Assembly (NCBI GenBank): GCA_963803495.1
Contig: CAWDMP010000002.1
Location: 744,001-808,000 of the forward strand
DNA: 64,000 nucleotides
Direction: 5' to 3'
Source of the DNA: Persicitalea sp963803495
GTDB lineage: Bacteria > Bacteroidota > Bacteroidia > Cytophagales > Spirosomataceae
Shown: piece after piece, positions 44,298 through 54,288 of the stretch
Position numbering within the stretch: the stretch's first letter is position 1
Layout: each line of letters starts with the position of its first letter
Position numbers and translations under genes: made by a program
Notes under the pieces: generated by a model
Told to the model about the DNA's origin: nothing
Database searches by the model: none
Seen by the model: only the letters and a program-made list of their open reading frames with translations

Positions 44298-44432
44298 TTT
44301 TAGTTGAAACGGGGCGCCGTGCAGTTGAAATAGGGCGTTGGCGGTTGAAAAATAGCATCCTTTTCGGTTCTATACTTCAACTTGAACTTTTTAATCATTT
44401 TTTTTAAAAATAAAACAGATTAATTAAACCCG

Positions 44433-46151
44433 ATGAATATTAATTTAAAAGCCAAACAACAAGCTACTTACGACGCGATCGTGGTGGGCTCAGGCATTAG
44501 TGGTGGCTGGGCCGCCAAAGAACTGACCGAAAAAGGTCTCAAGGTACTGATGCTGGAAAGAGGCCGGGACATAAAGCACGTCGTGGACTACCAGACCGCT
44601 ACCACGCCTCCTTGGGAGCTCGAGCACCGAGGCCGCCCCACCGTTATGGCGCGTGAAGAGTACTGGGCGGGCTTCCGTACCGGCTACACCGCCAACGAGG
44701 AGCACCGCTACCTGTTTGAAAACGATAAGGAAAACCCTTACAAAGAAACCCGACGCTTCGACTGGATCAGGGGCTACCACGTGGGCGGACGCTCGCTGCT
44801 GTGGGGCCGCCAAAGCTACCGCTGGAACGAAGAAGACTTCGAGGCTAACAGTAAGGATGGCCTGGGTACCGATTGGCCGATCCGCTACAAGGACCTGGCG
44901 CCCTGGTACGACTACGTCGAGAAATTTGCCGGCATCAGCGGTTCGCGCGAAGGACTGGACGTGCTGCCCGACGGGCAGTTTCTGCCGCCGATGCAGCTCA
45001 ATTGCGCCGAGATAAAGGTAAAGGGCGATATCGAATCCAAGTTTGCCGGTCGCAAAGTCATCATCGGGCGAGTGGCACACCTTACCCAGCCGCAATCCTT
45101 CCACACCGAGCTCGGCCGCGCCGCCTGCCAGTTTCGCAATATGTGCATGAGGGGCTGTCCTTACGGTGCCTACTTCAGTACCCAATCGGCTACCCTGCCC
45201 GCGGCCACCAAAACCGGCAACCTGACGTTACTGCCCGACTCCATCGTGTCGGAGGTGATATTTGACGACGAAGCAGGCAAGGCTACCGGTGTGCGCGTGA
45301 TCAATCAGAACGACCCCGGCGACATCAAGGAGTACTACGCCAAGGTTATTTTCCTGAACGCTTCGGCGATTCCTTCCACCACGATTTTGATGAAATCGAA
45401 GTCAAGCCGCCACCCCAATGGCCTCGGCAACGAAAGCGACCAACTGGGCCGCAACATCATGGACCACCACCTGGCGGTCGGTGCCTCCGGGCGGGTAGAG
45501 GGCTTCGATGACAAGTACTACTTCGGACGGCGGGCCAACGGCATCTACGTGCCGCGCTACCGCAACTGGGGCAGCGACAAGCGCGACTATGTGCGCGGAT
45601 TTGGCTACCAGGGTGGTGGCGGACGTCAAAACTGGGGCCGAGGCGGCGGTACGCCGGGCTTCGGCGCGGCTTTCAAAGCCGAGATGTCCCAGCCCGGTGC
45701 CTGGAATATGGGCCTCGGTGGCTTCGGCGAAATGATCCCGAACCCCGACAACCGCTTCACGCTCTCGACCGAAACCGATAAGTGGAATATGCCGATCGTA
45801 GTGTTCGATGCCGCCTATGGCGATAATGAGAGAAAAATGCGCATGGATATGATGAATGACGCCGCCGAAATGCTGGAAGCAGCGGGCGTGAAGGACGTCA
45901 ACCCGTACAACGACGAGTCGAAGGCTCCTGGCATCGGCATACACGAAATGGGTACCGCCCGCATGGGTACCGATCCCAAAAATTCGGTACTCAACAAGCA
46001 CAATCAGGTGTGGGGCGCTGAGAACGTGTATGTCACCGACGGAGCCGCCATGACCTCGGCCTCTTGCGTGAATCCTTCACTGACTTACATGGCGCTGACG
46101 GCTCGTGCCGCCGAACACGCTGTGAGTGAGTTGAAAAAGCAGAATGCTTAG
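44433..46151 (+). CDS. GMC family oxidoreductase (gluconate 2-dehydrogenase-type flavoprotein)
   Basis: A 572-residue FAD enzyme. ADP-binding GSGISGGWAAKEL at 18-30, GGRSLLWGRQSYRW, the Cys-rich CQFRNMCMRGCPYGAY (possible redox or Fe-S-like site), HEMGTARMG and the C-terminal NPSLTYMALTARA with the catalytic-region residues of GMC dehydrogenases. It has no signal peptide, so export would rely on the Tat-bearing subunit 3 encoded just upstream. The substrate is probably a sugar or polyol in the periplasm. A close paralogue lies at 51187-52902 (both begin with N-L-K-A-K-Q-Q and share most motifs). Followed by a terminator at 46205. Confidence 0.9.
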   Translation: MNINLKAKQQATYDAIVVGSGISGGWAAKELTEKGLKVLMLERGRDIKHVVDYQTATTPPWELEHRGRPTVMAREEYWAGFRTGYTANEEHRYLFENDKENPYKETRRFDWIRGYHVGGRSLLWGRQSYRWNEEDFEANSKDGLGTDWPIRYKDLAPWYDYVEKFAGISGSREGLDVLPDGQFLPPMQLNCAEIKVKGDIESKFAGRKVIIGRVAHLTQPQSFHTELGRAACQFRNMCMRGCPYGAYFSTQSATLPAATKTGNLTLLPDSIVSEVIFDDEAGKATGVRVINQNDPGDIKEYYAKVIFLNASAIPSTTILMKSKSSRHPNGLGNESDQLGRNIMDHHLAVGASGRVEGFDDKYYFGRRANGIYVPRYRNWGSDKRDYVRGFGYQGGGGRQNWGRGGGTPGFGAAFKAEMSQPGAWNMGLGGFGEMIPNPDNRFTLSTETDKWNMPIVVFDAAYGDNERKMRMDMMNDAAEMLEAAGVKDVNPYNDESKAPGIGIHEMGTARMGTDPKNSVLNKHNQVWGAENVYVTDGAAMTSASCVNPSLTYMALTARAAEHAVSELKKQNA

Positions 46152-46204
46152 TTAGTTGAAGTTGATACGGCGAGGTATTGCCAGTCAAACACAACCTCAC
46201 TAAT

Positions 46205-46239
46205 AAAGCCTCCGCCTTACCTTTGGGGCGGGGGCTTTT
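46205..46239 (+). terminator. Terminator after the GMC oxidoreductase gene
   Basis: 12-base stem (46205-46216 with 46227-46238, one G-U pair), 10-base loop, followed by TTTTG. It lies 54 bases after the gene. Confidence 0.75.
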
Positions 46240-46278
46240 GTGTAAGAATCAATAAACAAAATTACAATATACCACGCC

Positions 46279-47916
46279 ATGCTCCAGAAACTTTACCCTA
46301 CCCTGCTGTTATTCATCGCCTGGTCGTCTGGCTTCGGTCAGGCTTTCGAATCGTCCAATCTGCCGATCGTGGTCATCGACACCAAAGGATTGAACATTCC
46401 TGACGAGCCTAAAATCATCGCCGATTTCAAACTCATCGACAATGGTGGTACCAAGCGCAACGTCCTGACCGACAAGCCTGCCTACACCGGCAAAATGGGG
46501 ATAGAGATTCGGGGGTCTTCTTCACAAAGATTTCCTAAGAAGTCTTTTGGCTTTGAACTCAGGGATGCTACGGGATTGGTAGATATGGACGCCTCATTGC
46601 TGGGGATGCCCGAGGAAGAAGACTGGATACTCAATGCTACCTATAACGACAAAACCCTGATCAGAGAAGTACTTACTTACGACCTGTACAGATCGTTCAG
46701 CAACGTGTATTCGGCCCGTCAGAAATTTTGTGAAGTGGTACTCAACGGAAACTATGAGGGCGTCTATATTTTTTTTGAAAAAATAAAGCGCGACAAGAAC
46801 CGGGTCGATATAGCCAAACTCGAACCGAAAGACAACAGCGGCGACAACCTTACGGGTGGCTACATTCTCAAAATTGACAAATTCACGGGTACCTCCCCCC
46901 CGTTCTGGAAATCGCCCTACCCTACGGTGGGTGGTGCGGCGATCAACCTTCCCATTCAGGTGGAGTACCCCAGGCCGGAGGACCTCACGGACCGGCAACT
47001 CAGCTATATCAAAAAATACGTCACCGACTTTGAGAACGCATTGAAAGGCCCCGACTTTCGCAGTTCCGAGAAAGGGTACCCTAATTTTATCAACGTCGAT
47101 TCGTGGGTAGACTACCTGATCATCAATGAAGTGAGCCACAACGTCGATGGCTACCGAATCAGTACCTTCTTCTACAAAGAAAAGGACAGCAAAGGCGGCA
47201 AACTGACCATGGGGCCCATCTGGGATTACAACCTCAGCTTCGGCAACGCCGACTACTGCAACGGCGAAAGCGCGCAGGGCTGGACTTTCGACTTCAACCG
47301 CATCTGCCCCAACGACGGCTACCAGGTACCATTTTGGTGGGATCGCCTGTTGCAAGACCCCGATTTCGCCGCCAAAGTACGGGTGCGGTACCAGTCGCTT
47401 CGTAAAGGGGTACTCAGGACCGAAAGGATCAATCAGTACATCGATTCCACGGCCAACGTCCTGCAAGAAGGTCGCATTCGTAACTTCCAGCGCTGGGCTA
47501 TCATCGGTCAGCGGATTTGGCCCAATTTCTACGTGGGCTCCACCTACCAGCAGGAAGTGGACTACCTGAAAACATGGACGGCTCAACACTTAGAATGGAT
47601 GGATCGCGAAATCGTGGCATTCGGGCCCGACGTCACCGCTACCGAGCCCGTCGTGGCCAGGCTGGCCTTCAAAGTATTCCCCAATCCCGCCCGTGAGCGC
47701 GTGCAGGTGTCGTTCAGCCTCGACCGCGCCGCCGAAGTGCGGCTGCAGGTGTACGACCTGTGGGGCCGCGTAGTGCAAGACACGTCGCTGGGCTCGCTCA
47801 CTTCCGGTAACCACACGTACCCGCAACGCTTGCCGGAATCGGCCGCCGGTGTTCAGTTTCTGGGCCTGGCGATCGACGGTAAACGAACGGTGGTGCAGCG
47901 GGTTCTGCGGGAGTAG
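46279..47916 (+). CDS. CotH kinase family protein with T9SS sorting domain
   Basis: A 545-residue secreted protein: signal peptide (cleavage after GFGQ, about 21), a CotH-type atypical kinase domain (IRGSSSQRFPKKSFGFEL, VVLNGNYEGVYIFFEKIKRD, LKIDKFTG, MGPIWDYNLSFG, the last Asp likely catalytic), and a C-terminal type IX sorting domain of about 80 residues beginning VFPNPARERVQVSFS. CotH kinases phosphorylate surface or spore-coat proteins. The T9SS domain means it is exported across the outer membrane and probably anchored at the cell surface. It lies between the two GMC oxidoreductases but has its own flanks. Confidence 0.88.
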   Translation: MLQKLYPTLLLFIAWSSGFGQAFESSNLPIVVIDTKGLNIPDEPKIIADFKLIDNGGTKRNVLTDKPAYTGKMGIEIRGSSSQRFPKKSFGFELRDATGLVDMDASLLGMPEEEDWILNATYNDKTLIREVLTYDLYRSFSNVYSARQKFCEVVLNGNYEGVYIFFEKIKRDKNRVDIAKLEPKDNSGDNLTGGYILKIDKFTGTSPPFWKSPYPTVGGAAINLPIQVEYPRPEDLTDRQLSYIKKYVTDFENALKGPDFRSSEKGYPNFINVDSWVDYLIINEVSHNVDGYRISTFFYKEKDSKGGKLTMGPIWDYNLSFGNADYCNGESAQGWTFDFNRICPNDGYQVPFWWDRLLQDPDFAAKVRVRYQSLRKGVLRTERINQYIDSTANVLQEGRIRNFQRWAIIGQRIWPNFYVGSTYQQEVDYLKTWTAQHLEWMDREIVAFGPDVTATEPVVARLAFKVFPNPARERVQVSFSLDRAAEVRLQVYDLWGRVVQDTSLGSLTSGNHTYPQRLPESAAGVQFLGLAIDGKRTVVQRVLRE

Positions 47917-48066
47917 TATATTCGTCGTGATCGTAAGGGATAAGTCCGTGATCTGTGTCTCACAAACCTGTAGGGAGTGGGGGCCACAGGCCAGGGTTTT
48001 GAACATTCAGACCGTAATCTAGTACGGATCACTTTAATTGACGTTTAGCATTTGAAATTTACAAAA

Positions 48067-48777
48067 ATGCATCATTGTAAAAATTGCAACGAGCCGGTAG
48101 AAGGCAAATACTGCACGCACTGCGGAACCCCTGCCAGGCTCAAAAGAATCGACGGGCATTACATAATTCACGGAATCGAACACGTTCTGCATCTTGACAG
48201 AGGAATTTTATTTACGATAAAGGAACTTCTGGTACGTCCCGGCCAAAGCGTCAAATACTTCATTACAGAGAACAGGACCCGACTTGTTAAACCCGTTGTG
48301 TTCATCATCATAACTTCGTTGATTTATACGATTATCAATCAACTTTTTGGTGTTACGGGATTCATAAATTTTGATAATCCAGGTAAATCTACGGCAAACG
48401 TCATTTTCAAATGGGTTCAAGAGCACTATGGATACGCCAATATTTTAATGGGTGTATTCATTGCCCTCAGGGCCAGAATTCTATTTTTTAAAAAAGAGTA
48501 TAATTTTTTTGAAATTCTAATTCTCCTGTGCTACACAATAGGAATGCAGATGTTAATATTTTCTGTATTTGCTATTTTGACGGGACTGACTAAACTCGAA
48601 TTAATGCCATTTGCAGGTTTTGCAGGCATAGTGTATTGTACTTGGGCGATCGGTCAGTTTTTTGGTAGAAATCAGTTGTTTAGCTATGTAAAGTCTCTGG
48701 CTTTGTATGTTTTGGGACTGATTACCTTCTCACTCTTAGCTGTACAGATTGGAAATTTGATCGACTTGGTGGTATAA
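48067..48777 (+). CDS. DUF3667 family membrane protein with N-terminal zinc ribbon
   Basis: A 236-residue protein: a zinc ribbon at the N-terminus (CKNCNEPVEGKYCTHCG, four Cys), a short linker with RPGQSVKYFITENR, which is the DUF3667 signature, then four or five membrane helices. Function unknown; common in Bacteroidota. ATG at 48067 starts just before the ribbon. AT content is clearly higher than in neighbouring genes, hinting at a different origin. Confidence 0.85.
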   Translation: MHHCKNCNEPVEGKYCTHCGTPARLKRIDGHYIIHGIEHVLHLDRGILFTIKELLVRPGQSVKYFITENRTRLVKPVVFIIITSLIYTIINQLFGVTGFINFDNPGKSTANVIFKWVQEHYGYANILMGVFIALRARILFFKKEYNFFEILILLCYTIGMQMLIFSVFAILTGLTKLELMPFAGFAGIVYCTWAIGQFFGRNQLFSYVKSLALYVLGLITFSLLAVQIGNLIDLVV

Positions 48778-48814
48778 CGTTAAAATTCTTCCGGCCCAAT
48801 CATATCGAGATTCA

Positions 48815-49352
48815 ATGTTAGAAAAGAAAAATATCTTTGCCATCATCGGCAGCGCAAGTACCCAATCGTCAAACCTCAAACTCGTGGAAGCGATCGCGGT
48901 ACAATCAAAAGGCCGTTTCGACATCACGATTTTCAATGATTTAAAATCATTGCCCCATTTCGATCCGGCACTTTCAGACAATCCATCCGCCGATTGAAGT
49001 AGTCGATTTCAGGCGACGTATAGCGCAAGCCGACGGCATCCTCATCTGCACGCCGGAGTACGTGTTCAGCATTCCCAGCGGCTTGAAAAACGCGATCGAG
49101 TGGTGCATCGCCACGACTGTTTTCTCCGAAAAGCCCACCGGATTGATCACGGCTTCGGCCAACGGCGAAGTAGGGCACGAATCGTTGCAGTTGATTATGA
49201 ATACTGCCATGGCTAGATTTACACCCAAAACCACTTTGCTGATTCAAGGCGTCAAGGGAAAGTTCGATTCAGCAGGTACCTTAACCGACCCGGAACTGAT
49301 CGAAAAACTAAACAAATTCAGTACCTCACTTTACCAATTATGCCAAAACTAA
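48815..49352 (+). pseudogene. NADPH-dependent FMN reductase-like protein, one frame break
   Basis: A flavodoxin-fold NAD(P)H:FMN/quinone reductase of about 178 residues when joined: IFAIIGSASTQSSNLKLVE (flavin phosphate loop), ADGILICTPEYVFSIPSGLKNAIEW (the PEYxxSxPxxLKN motif of the family) and the C-terminal helix. One extra C in AATCCATCC (about 48983) breaks the frame after SDN; without it the protein reads SDNHPPIEVVDFRRRI. Likely a sequence error. The stop overlaps the start of the VOC gene by 13 bases, so the two form a small operon. Confidence 0.8.
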
Positions 49353-49768
49353 CCCCTTTCCACGTGGCCGTTCCTGTTCATGATCTGGAAGCCGCCCGCA
49401 AATTTTACCGCGAAGTACTCGGCTGCGGTGAAGGCCGGAGCGACACGCACTGGACCGACTTCGATCTGTTCGGCCATCAGTTCGTGATTCATTACAAACC
49501 CAGGCCCGCTGGGGAAGGTACCCTGCACTCCAACCCGGTGGACGGTCACGACGTACCTGTCCCGCACTACGGCGTAGTGCTTGAATGGGACACTTGGCAC
49601 GATCTGGTCGAGCGCCTCAAAAGCCACGGCATCAAGTTCATCATCGAACCCTACATCCGCTTCAAAGGACAATCCGGCGAGCAGGCTACGATGTTTTTCC
49701 TTGACCCCTGCGGCAACGCCCTCGAATTCAAAACCTTCCAGGACATCACCCAACTCTTTGCGGTGTAA
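49340..49768 (+). CDS. Glyoxalase/VOC superfamily protein
   Basis: A 142-residue protein with the paired beta-alpha-beta-beta-beta units of the vicinal-oxygen-chelate fold: FHVAVPVHDLEAARKFYREVLG (metal His 8), VPVPHYGVVLEWDTWHDLVERL, and FFLDPCGNALEFKTF, whose Glu completes the metal site. The metal residues are present, so it is probably an active dioxygenase, lyase or resistance-type enzyme of unknown substrate. Overlaps the end of the FMN reductase gene. Confidence 0.88.
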   Translation: MPKLTPFHVAVPVHDLEAARKFYREVLGCGEGRSDTHWTDFDLFGHQFVIHYKPRPAGEGTLHSNPVDGHDVPVPHYGVVLEWDTWHDLVERLKSHGIKFIIEPYIRFKGQSGEQATMFFLDPCGNALEFKTFQDITQLFAV

Positions 49769-49884
49769 CACTGCCGGACAGGGTCTGTGGGACACAGGCT
49801 ACGGTTGAGAGTTGAAGACGTGCGTTTCGCAAATGAGTGACCAGCCAACTTTGAACTTTGAACCCTAAACTTTGAACTCCTGAT

Positions 49885-51076
49885 TTGGCTACCCTCAATA
49901 ACCCCATTCCCAAGCGAGTCTCGTCGGTCGATGCCTACCGGGGGTTGGTCATGCTATTGATGATGGCCGAGGTACTGGAATTCAGCAGCGTCGCGCGGGC
50001 CCTGCCCGAAGAGCGCTTTTTGGGCCTTTCTGGGGTACCACCAGAGCCACGTGGCCTGGGTGGGGTGTTCGCTGCACGATCTGATTCAGCCTTCGTTTAC
50101 CTTTTTGGTGGGCGTGGCGCTCCCCTACTCCATCGCGAGCCGGTCGGCGCGGGGACAGAGCAAAACCGCGCTTTGGCTACGGACGCTGCGGCGGGCTCTG
50201 GTGCTCATCCTGCTGGGGATTTTCCTGCGCTCAATGGGACGCCCGCAAACGTACTTTACTTTTGAGGACACGCTGACGCAGATCGGCCTGGGATATCCCT
50301 TCCTGTACGCATTGGGCTTCTGGTCGGAGCGTGCGAGTTGGATCGCGCTGGGCGGGGTACTGGTTGGCTATTGGGCCCTGTTTGCCCTTTATCCGCAGCC
50401 GGGACCTGATTTTGACTGGTCGCAGGCGGGTGTGGCCGCCGACTGGGAACATCACCTGGATGGGTTCGCCGCGCACTGGAACAAGAACACCAACGCCGCT
50501 TGGGCATTCGACCGGTGGTTTTTGAATCTCTTTCCTACCGAAAAAACATTCCTGTTCAACCGGGGCGGCTACGCGTCGCTCAGTTTCATCCCCACGCTGG
50601 GTACCATGATTCTGGGCTTGCAAGCCGGACGCTGGCTGAAAAATACCGCGAGTACCCAATGGCTCCTGCGCCGGTACGCGCTTGTGGCGGCAGTTTTGTT
50701 TGCCTCAGCCCTACTGCTGCACTTCACGGGCATCAACCCGATCATCAAGCGCATCTGGACACCCGCCTGGACGCTGTTCAGCGGGGGTTGGTGTTTTGTT
50801 TTATTGGCTGCTTTTTACTACATAGTGGACGTCAAAAGTCAGCAGCGCGCCTTTTTTTCGTTAATTGTGGTAGGCATGAACTCCATTGCGGCTTACGTGC
50901 TGGCGCACACAGTTGTAGGTTTCATCGACGAATCGTTTCGCACCAATATCAGTCAGCAGTACGATTTGATCTTTGGCGAGCCTTACCAGACCTTGGTCAG
51001 TGGGTTCGTCATTTTGGCCGTGCAGTGGCTTATTCTATTCTGGATGTACCGGAAAAAGCTGTTTATCAGGATATAG
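49885..51076 (+). pseudogene. DUF5009/heparan-acetyltransferase-like membrane protein, one frame break
   Basis: A multi-helix membrane protein of about 396 residues when joined, of the DUF5009 group related to heparan-alpha-glucosaminide N-acetyltransferase: SVDAYRGLVMLLMMAEVLEF at the start, then SHVAWVGCSLHDLIQPSFTFLVG, and later helices with FIPTLGTMILGLQAG. A single inserted base at about 50014 (GAAGAGCGCTTTTT) shifts the frame; without it, EEAFWAFLGYHQSHVAWVG reads through. Start codon is TTG at 49885, the first option after a stop. Relatives move acetyl groups across the membrane to sugars. Likely a sequence error rather than decay. Confidence 0.78.
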
Positions 51077-51186
51077 ATAGTTTTGCATGTTTGGTTTGCG
51101 TCGTATGTTTTCCAAATACCAAATCCAGCTTTATCAATCTTAGCGTCCAATGTCCAGAATCTAAAATCCAGCATCTACCTAATACT

Positions 51187-52902
51187 ATGAATCTAAATCT
51201 AAAAGCAAAGCAGCAGCATACTTACGACGCCATCGTCATCGGCTCCGGCATCAGCGGGGGCTGGGCGGCCAAGGAATTTTGCGAGAAGGGGTTGAAAACC
51301 CTGGTCCTGGAGCGGGGACGGATGGTCAAGCACGTGACCGACTACCCCACGGCCATGCTCAATCCGTGGGATTTCCCTCATCATCTCCGCGACCCTTTGG
51401 CTCAAAAAGACGAAAACCCGATCGTGAATCGCTGCTATGCTTTCGACGAAGCTACCGAGCAGTTTTTTGTGAAAGACGATGAGCACCCTTACGTGCAGGA
51501 AAAACCTTTCGATTGGATAAGGGGGTACCAGGTGGGGGGGAAATCGCTGACTTGGGCGCGCCAAACCCAGCGCTGGTCCGATTACGAATTCGACGGCCCG
51601 GCCCGTGACGGCTTCGCGGTCGACTGGCCCATTCGCTACAAAGACCTCGCGCCCTGGTACAGCCACGTCGAGAAATTTGTGGGCATCAGCGGCAACCGCG
51701 ACGGCATCGCGAGTTTGCCCGACGGGGAGTTTTTGCCCGCTTGGGACCTCAACTGCATGGAGAAGCAAATGCAGAAAAAAATCATGGCCCGTTACGCCGA
51801 CCGGCACGTGATCGTCGGGCGCTGCGCCCACCTCACCAAGCCCAACGCCGTGCATCTGGAACAAGGCCGCGGCCAGTGCCAGGCCCGACATTTGTGCTAC
51901 CGGGGCTGTCCGTTTGGCGGGTACTTCAGCAGCAATTCGGCCACGCTGCCTTGGGCCGAGAAGACGGGCAACCTCACCATCCGGCCCGACTCGGTGGTTT
52001 CTTCGATCATCTACGATGAGGCCATGGGCCGCGCTACCGGGGTGAAGGTAGTGGACGCTAACACTAAAGAAGAGGTCGAGTACTTTGCCAAGGTCATTTT
52101 TGTCAATGCGGCGGCGCTTAATTCCAACCTCATTTTGCTCAATTCCAAGTGCAACCGCTTTCCCGACGGGCTCGGAAACGACAGCGGGTTGCTGGGCAAG
52201 TACGTAGCGTTCCATAACTACCGCGGCAATATCGTGGCCTCGGTCGACGGGATGGAAGATGGCTACTACTACGGCCGTCGGCCGACCTCAGTATTCATGC
52301 CTTCTTTCCGCAACTTGAAGGAATCGCAGGGCTTGGGCTTCGAGCGCGGCTACATGGTGGCATTCAGCGCGGCCCGTAGCGGCTGGGAGCGCGGCATGGG
52401 TCAGCAAGGGTTTGGGGCGGAGTTCAAGGACAACCTCAGCAATCCCGGTGGCTGGCGCGTATTCATGCAGATGCAAGGCGAAACGATTCCGAAGGAGTCC
52501 AACCACGTACGATTGAGTACCGATCAAAAGGATGATTGGGGCGTGCCGTTGTTAGTTACGTCAGTCGACTATGACGATAATGATTACAAAATGCGGGACG
52601 ACTTCCTGGTGCAGGGTGCCGAAATGCTGGATGCCGCCGGTTGCCGCGACATCAATGCCTACGATACCCAGCAGGTACCGGGCCTGGATATTCACGAAAT
52701 GGGGGGCGTCAGGATGGGGCGCGATCCGAAGACTTCCCTATTAAATGAATGGAATCAGCTCCATGCAGCAAAAAATGTGTTCGTCACCGATGGTGCCTGC
52801 ATGACTTCGGTCGGGAATCAAAACCCTTCTATCACGTTCATGGCGCTTACCGCGAGAGCGGTAGACCGGGCTACGGGCGAGTTAAAAAAGGGGAATATAT
52901 AA
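51187..52902 (+). CDS. GMC family oxidoreductase, paralogue without small subunit
   Basis: A 571-residue FAD enzyme closely similar to the one at 44433-46151: GSGISGGWAAKEF, GGKSLTWARQTQRW, the Cys-rich CQARHLCYRGCPFGGY, HEMGGVRMG and NPSITFMALTARA. No signal peptide of its own and no subunit 3 gene beside it, so it may share the subunit encoded at 43698 or stay in the cytoplasm. The open frame extends upstream to 50500 through the DUF5009 gene, but that part is a shadow; ATG at 51187 gives the paralogue's N-terminus. Substrate unknown. Confidence 0.88.
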   Translation: MNLNLKAKQQHTYDAIVIGSGISGGWAAKEFCEKGLKTLVLERGRMVKHVTDYPTAMLNPWDFPHHLRDPLAQKDENPIVNRCYAFDEATEQFFVKDDEHPYVQEKPFDWIRGYQVGGKSLTWARQTQRWSDYEFDGPARDGFAVDWPIRYKDLAPWYSHVEKFVGISGNRDGIASLPDGEFLPAWDLNCMEKQMQKKIMARYADRHVIVGRCAHLTKPNAVHLEQGRGQCQARHLCYRGCPFGGYFSSNSATLPWAEKTGNLTIRPDSVVSSIIYDEAMGRATGVKVVDANTKEEVEYFAKVIFVNAAALNSNLILLNSKCNRFPDGLGNDSGLLGKYVAFHNYRGNIVASVDGMEDGYYYGRRPTSVFMPSFRNLKESQGLGFERGYMVAFSAARSGWERGMGQQGFGAEFKDNLSNPGGWRVFMQMQGETIPKESNHVRLSTDQKDDWGVPLLVTSVDYDDNDYKMRDDFLVQGAEMLDAAGCRDINAYDTQQVPGLDIHEMGGVRMGRDPKTSLLNEWNQLHAAKNVFVTDGACMTSVGNQNPSITFMALTARAVDRATGELKKGNI

Positions 52903-52962
52903 ACCACTTGCGTAAATTTGAGGTTTCTACCGTAGTCGATTCGAACTCAGCCATAAGGATAC

Positions 52963-53844
52963 ATGAATACTAAAATTTTAGACTCTTCCCATTACAGGTC
53001 ACTTGTCCTTCTGATATTCTTCACGTTTACCTGCCTAAGCTGTGAGCTGGTGGGAGTGGATTCGGAGAATTCGGATCACCTGAACGATATCTCCAAGGGG
53101 TACAACTACGCGCTCGAGGTAGCTTACGGAAAAGACAAGAGCATCAAGATGGATATTCATACGCCCCAAACGTTGGAAGGCAACCCGGCGGAGGTGATTA
53201 TTCTGCTTCACGGCGGCGGCTGGACGACGGGCGAAAAACGCTTCCTGAAACCGACGGTGGATATACTGATTGGGCAGCGCCGCAACCTGGCGATCATCAA
53301 CATGGACTACCACCTACAGCCCGACTCAACCAAGGGCAATCTGCTCAAAACCCAGCTTTCCGATCTGGCCGAGGCTTTCGCCTTCTTGCGTCAAAACGCC
53401 GAGAAGTACAATATCAGGAAGGACAACTTTCGGATTTTCGGCATCAGCGCCGGGGCTCATATAGCGCTGATGTACGCCTACACCTCGGGGGACACCGGTG
53501 TCAGTGCCGTGGTAGCCGGCTCAGCCCCTACGGACCTGCACATTAAAGAGATGCTGGACCGTAGCTTGTGGACCAGGGTAGAGGAATTGACCGGTAAAAA
53601 GTACAGTGCCGTCGAGAACAACTTCAAGAATGAGAGTCCGCTGTATGTAGCATCGGCTCGTTCCCCCAAAACGTTCCTAATCTACGGGCTACGTGATTAC
53701 CTGGTATCGCCCTTGCAGGGAAAGATACTGGCTGACAAGCTCCAGTTGCTCAACGTACCCACATTGCTGACGATCCTAAACGACGAAAGCCACAACCTCA
53801 GTCCGCAGCGGGCCGCCTTTTACATACTAAAATCCTACGAATGA
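52963..53844 (+). CDS. Lipoprotein alpha/beta hydrolase (esterase)
   Basis: A 293-residue esterase with a lipoprotein signal (lipobox CLSC, Cys 27). Oxyanion motif HGGGWTTG, nucleophile FGISAGAH (Ser about 163), Asp region YGLRDYL and C-terminal His in NDESHNLS complete the catalytic triad of the BD-FAE/carboxylesterase type. Probably anchored in the periplasm or at the surface, removing acyl esters. A TAAATTTG box (52913-52920) may be its -7 element, but no TTTG box is seen upstream of it. Convergent with the small acidic gene at 53907. Confidence 0.82.
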   Translation: MNTKILDSSHYRSLVLLIFFTFTCLSCELVGVDSENSDHLNDISKGYNYALEVAYGKDKSIKMDIHTPQTLEGNPAEVIILLHGGGWTTGEKRFLKPTVDILIGQRRNLAIINMDYHLQPDSTKGNLLKTQLSDLAEAFAFLRQNAEKYNIRKDNFRIFGISAGAHIALMYAYTSGDTGVSAVVAGSAPTDLHIKEMLDRSLWTRVEELTGKKYSAVENNFKNESPLYVASARSPKTFLIYGLRDYLVSPLQGKILADKLQLLNVPTLLTILNDESHNLSPQRAAFYILKSYE

Positions 53845-53906
53845 GCCGCCAATTGGCAGGTTTCACGCGTAGGATTTAGTTTTTCTTAGTATCTGTTTTG
53901 TATTGA

Positions 53907-54230
53907 TCAGGCCTTCGGGTCGTCAGTTACCTTTTTCAGGCTGTCTTCCTTGGTGATTACCACGGTTTCCGACAGGTCGTCTTTCAGCGCAATTTCATCC
54001 GCGACGGACTCAGGTACTTCACTGAATGCGTGATCGAGCGTATTGCTGTGGTTTTTGGTGCCGGTTTCGAAGGTACTTTCTCCGGGACGGGCGTCCACCA
54101 GGCCTAGGTTCGAGTGGGTTTGTACTACCCGTTCTTCGTCGATGCGCTGGCTTTTCTCTTCTTCCTGCTGCATGATCTCTTCCCGAGTCAAATTCTCGAC
54201 GGGCAGTTTTTTGTCTTTGCTATTTTCCAT
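53907..54230 (-). CDS. Small acidic protein, unknown
   Basis: A 107-residue hydrophilic protein, strongly charged, without hydrophobic helices or signal peptide; probably disordered. It includes KLPVENLTREEIMQQEEEKSQRID and ends with KEDSLKKVTDDPKA. I do not recognise a family. It follows, on the same strand and after 58 bases, a second acidic protein of exactly the same length (54289-54612), so the two may be co-transcribed. Codon use and the clean start support a real gene; function cannot be inferred. Confidence 0.6.
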   Translation of the reverse strand: MENSKDKKLPVENLTREEIMQQEEEKSQRIDEERVVQTHSNLGLVDARPGESTFETGTKNHSNTLDHAFSEVPESVADEIALKDDLSETVVITKEDSLKKVTDDPKA

Positions 54231-54288
54231 GATGTTTGGGATTTAGGTTCAATGAATATTACTGGACCGGGTACTTCGACCGATCCGG

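Noticed and set aside
48815..48997. A stand-alone 60-residue protein before the VOC gene
   Set aside because: It is the N-terminus of an FMN reductase; one base change joins it to the remainder with the PEY-SxPxxLKN motif.
50500..51186. Long N-terminal extension of the second GMC oxidoreductase
   Set aside because: It overlaps the DUF5009 gene in another frame and has no protein-like pattern; the paralogue shows that the enzyme starts at 51187.
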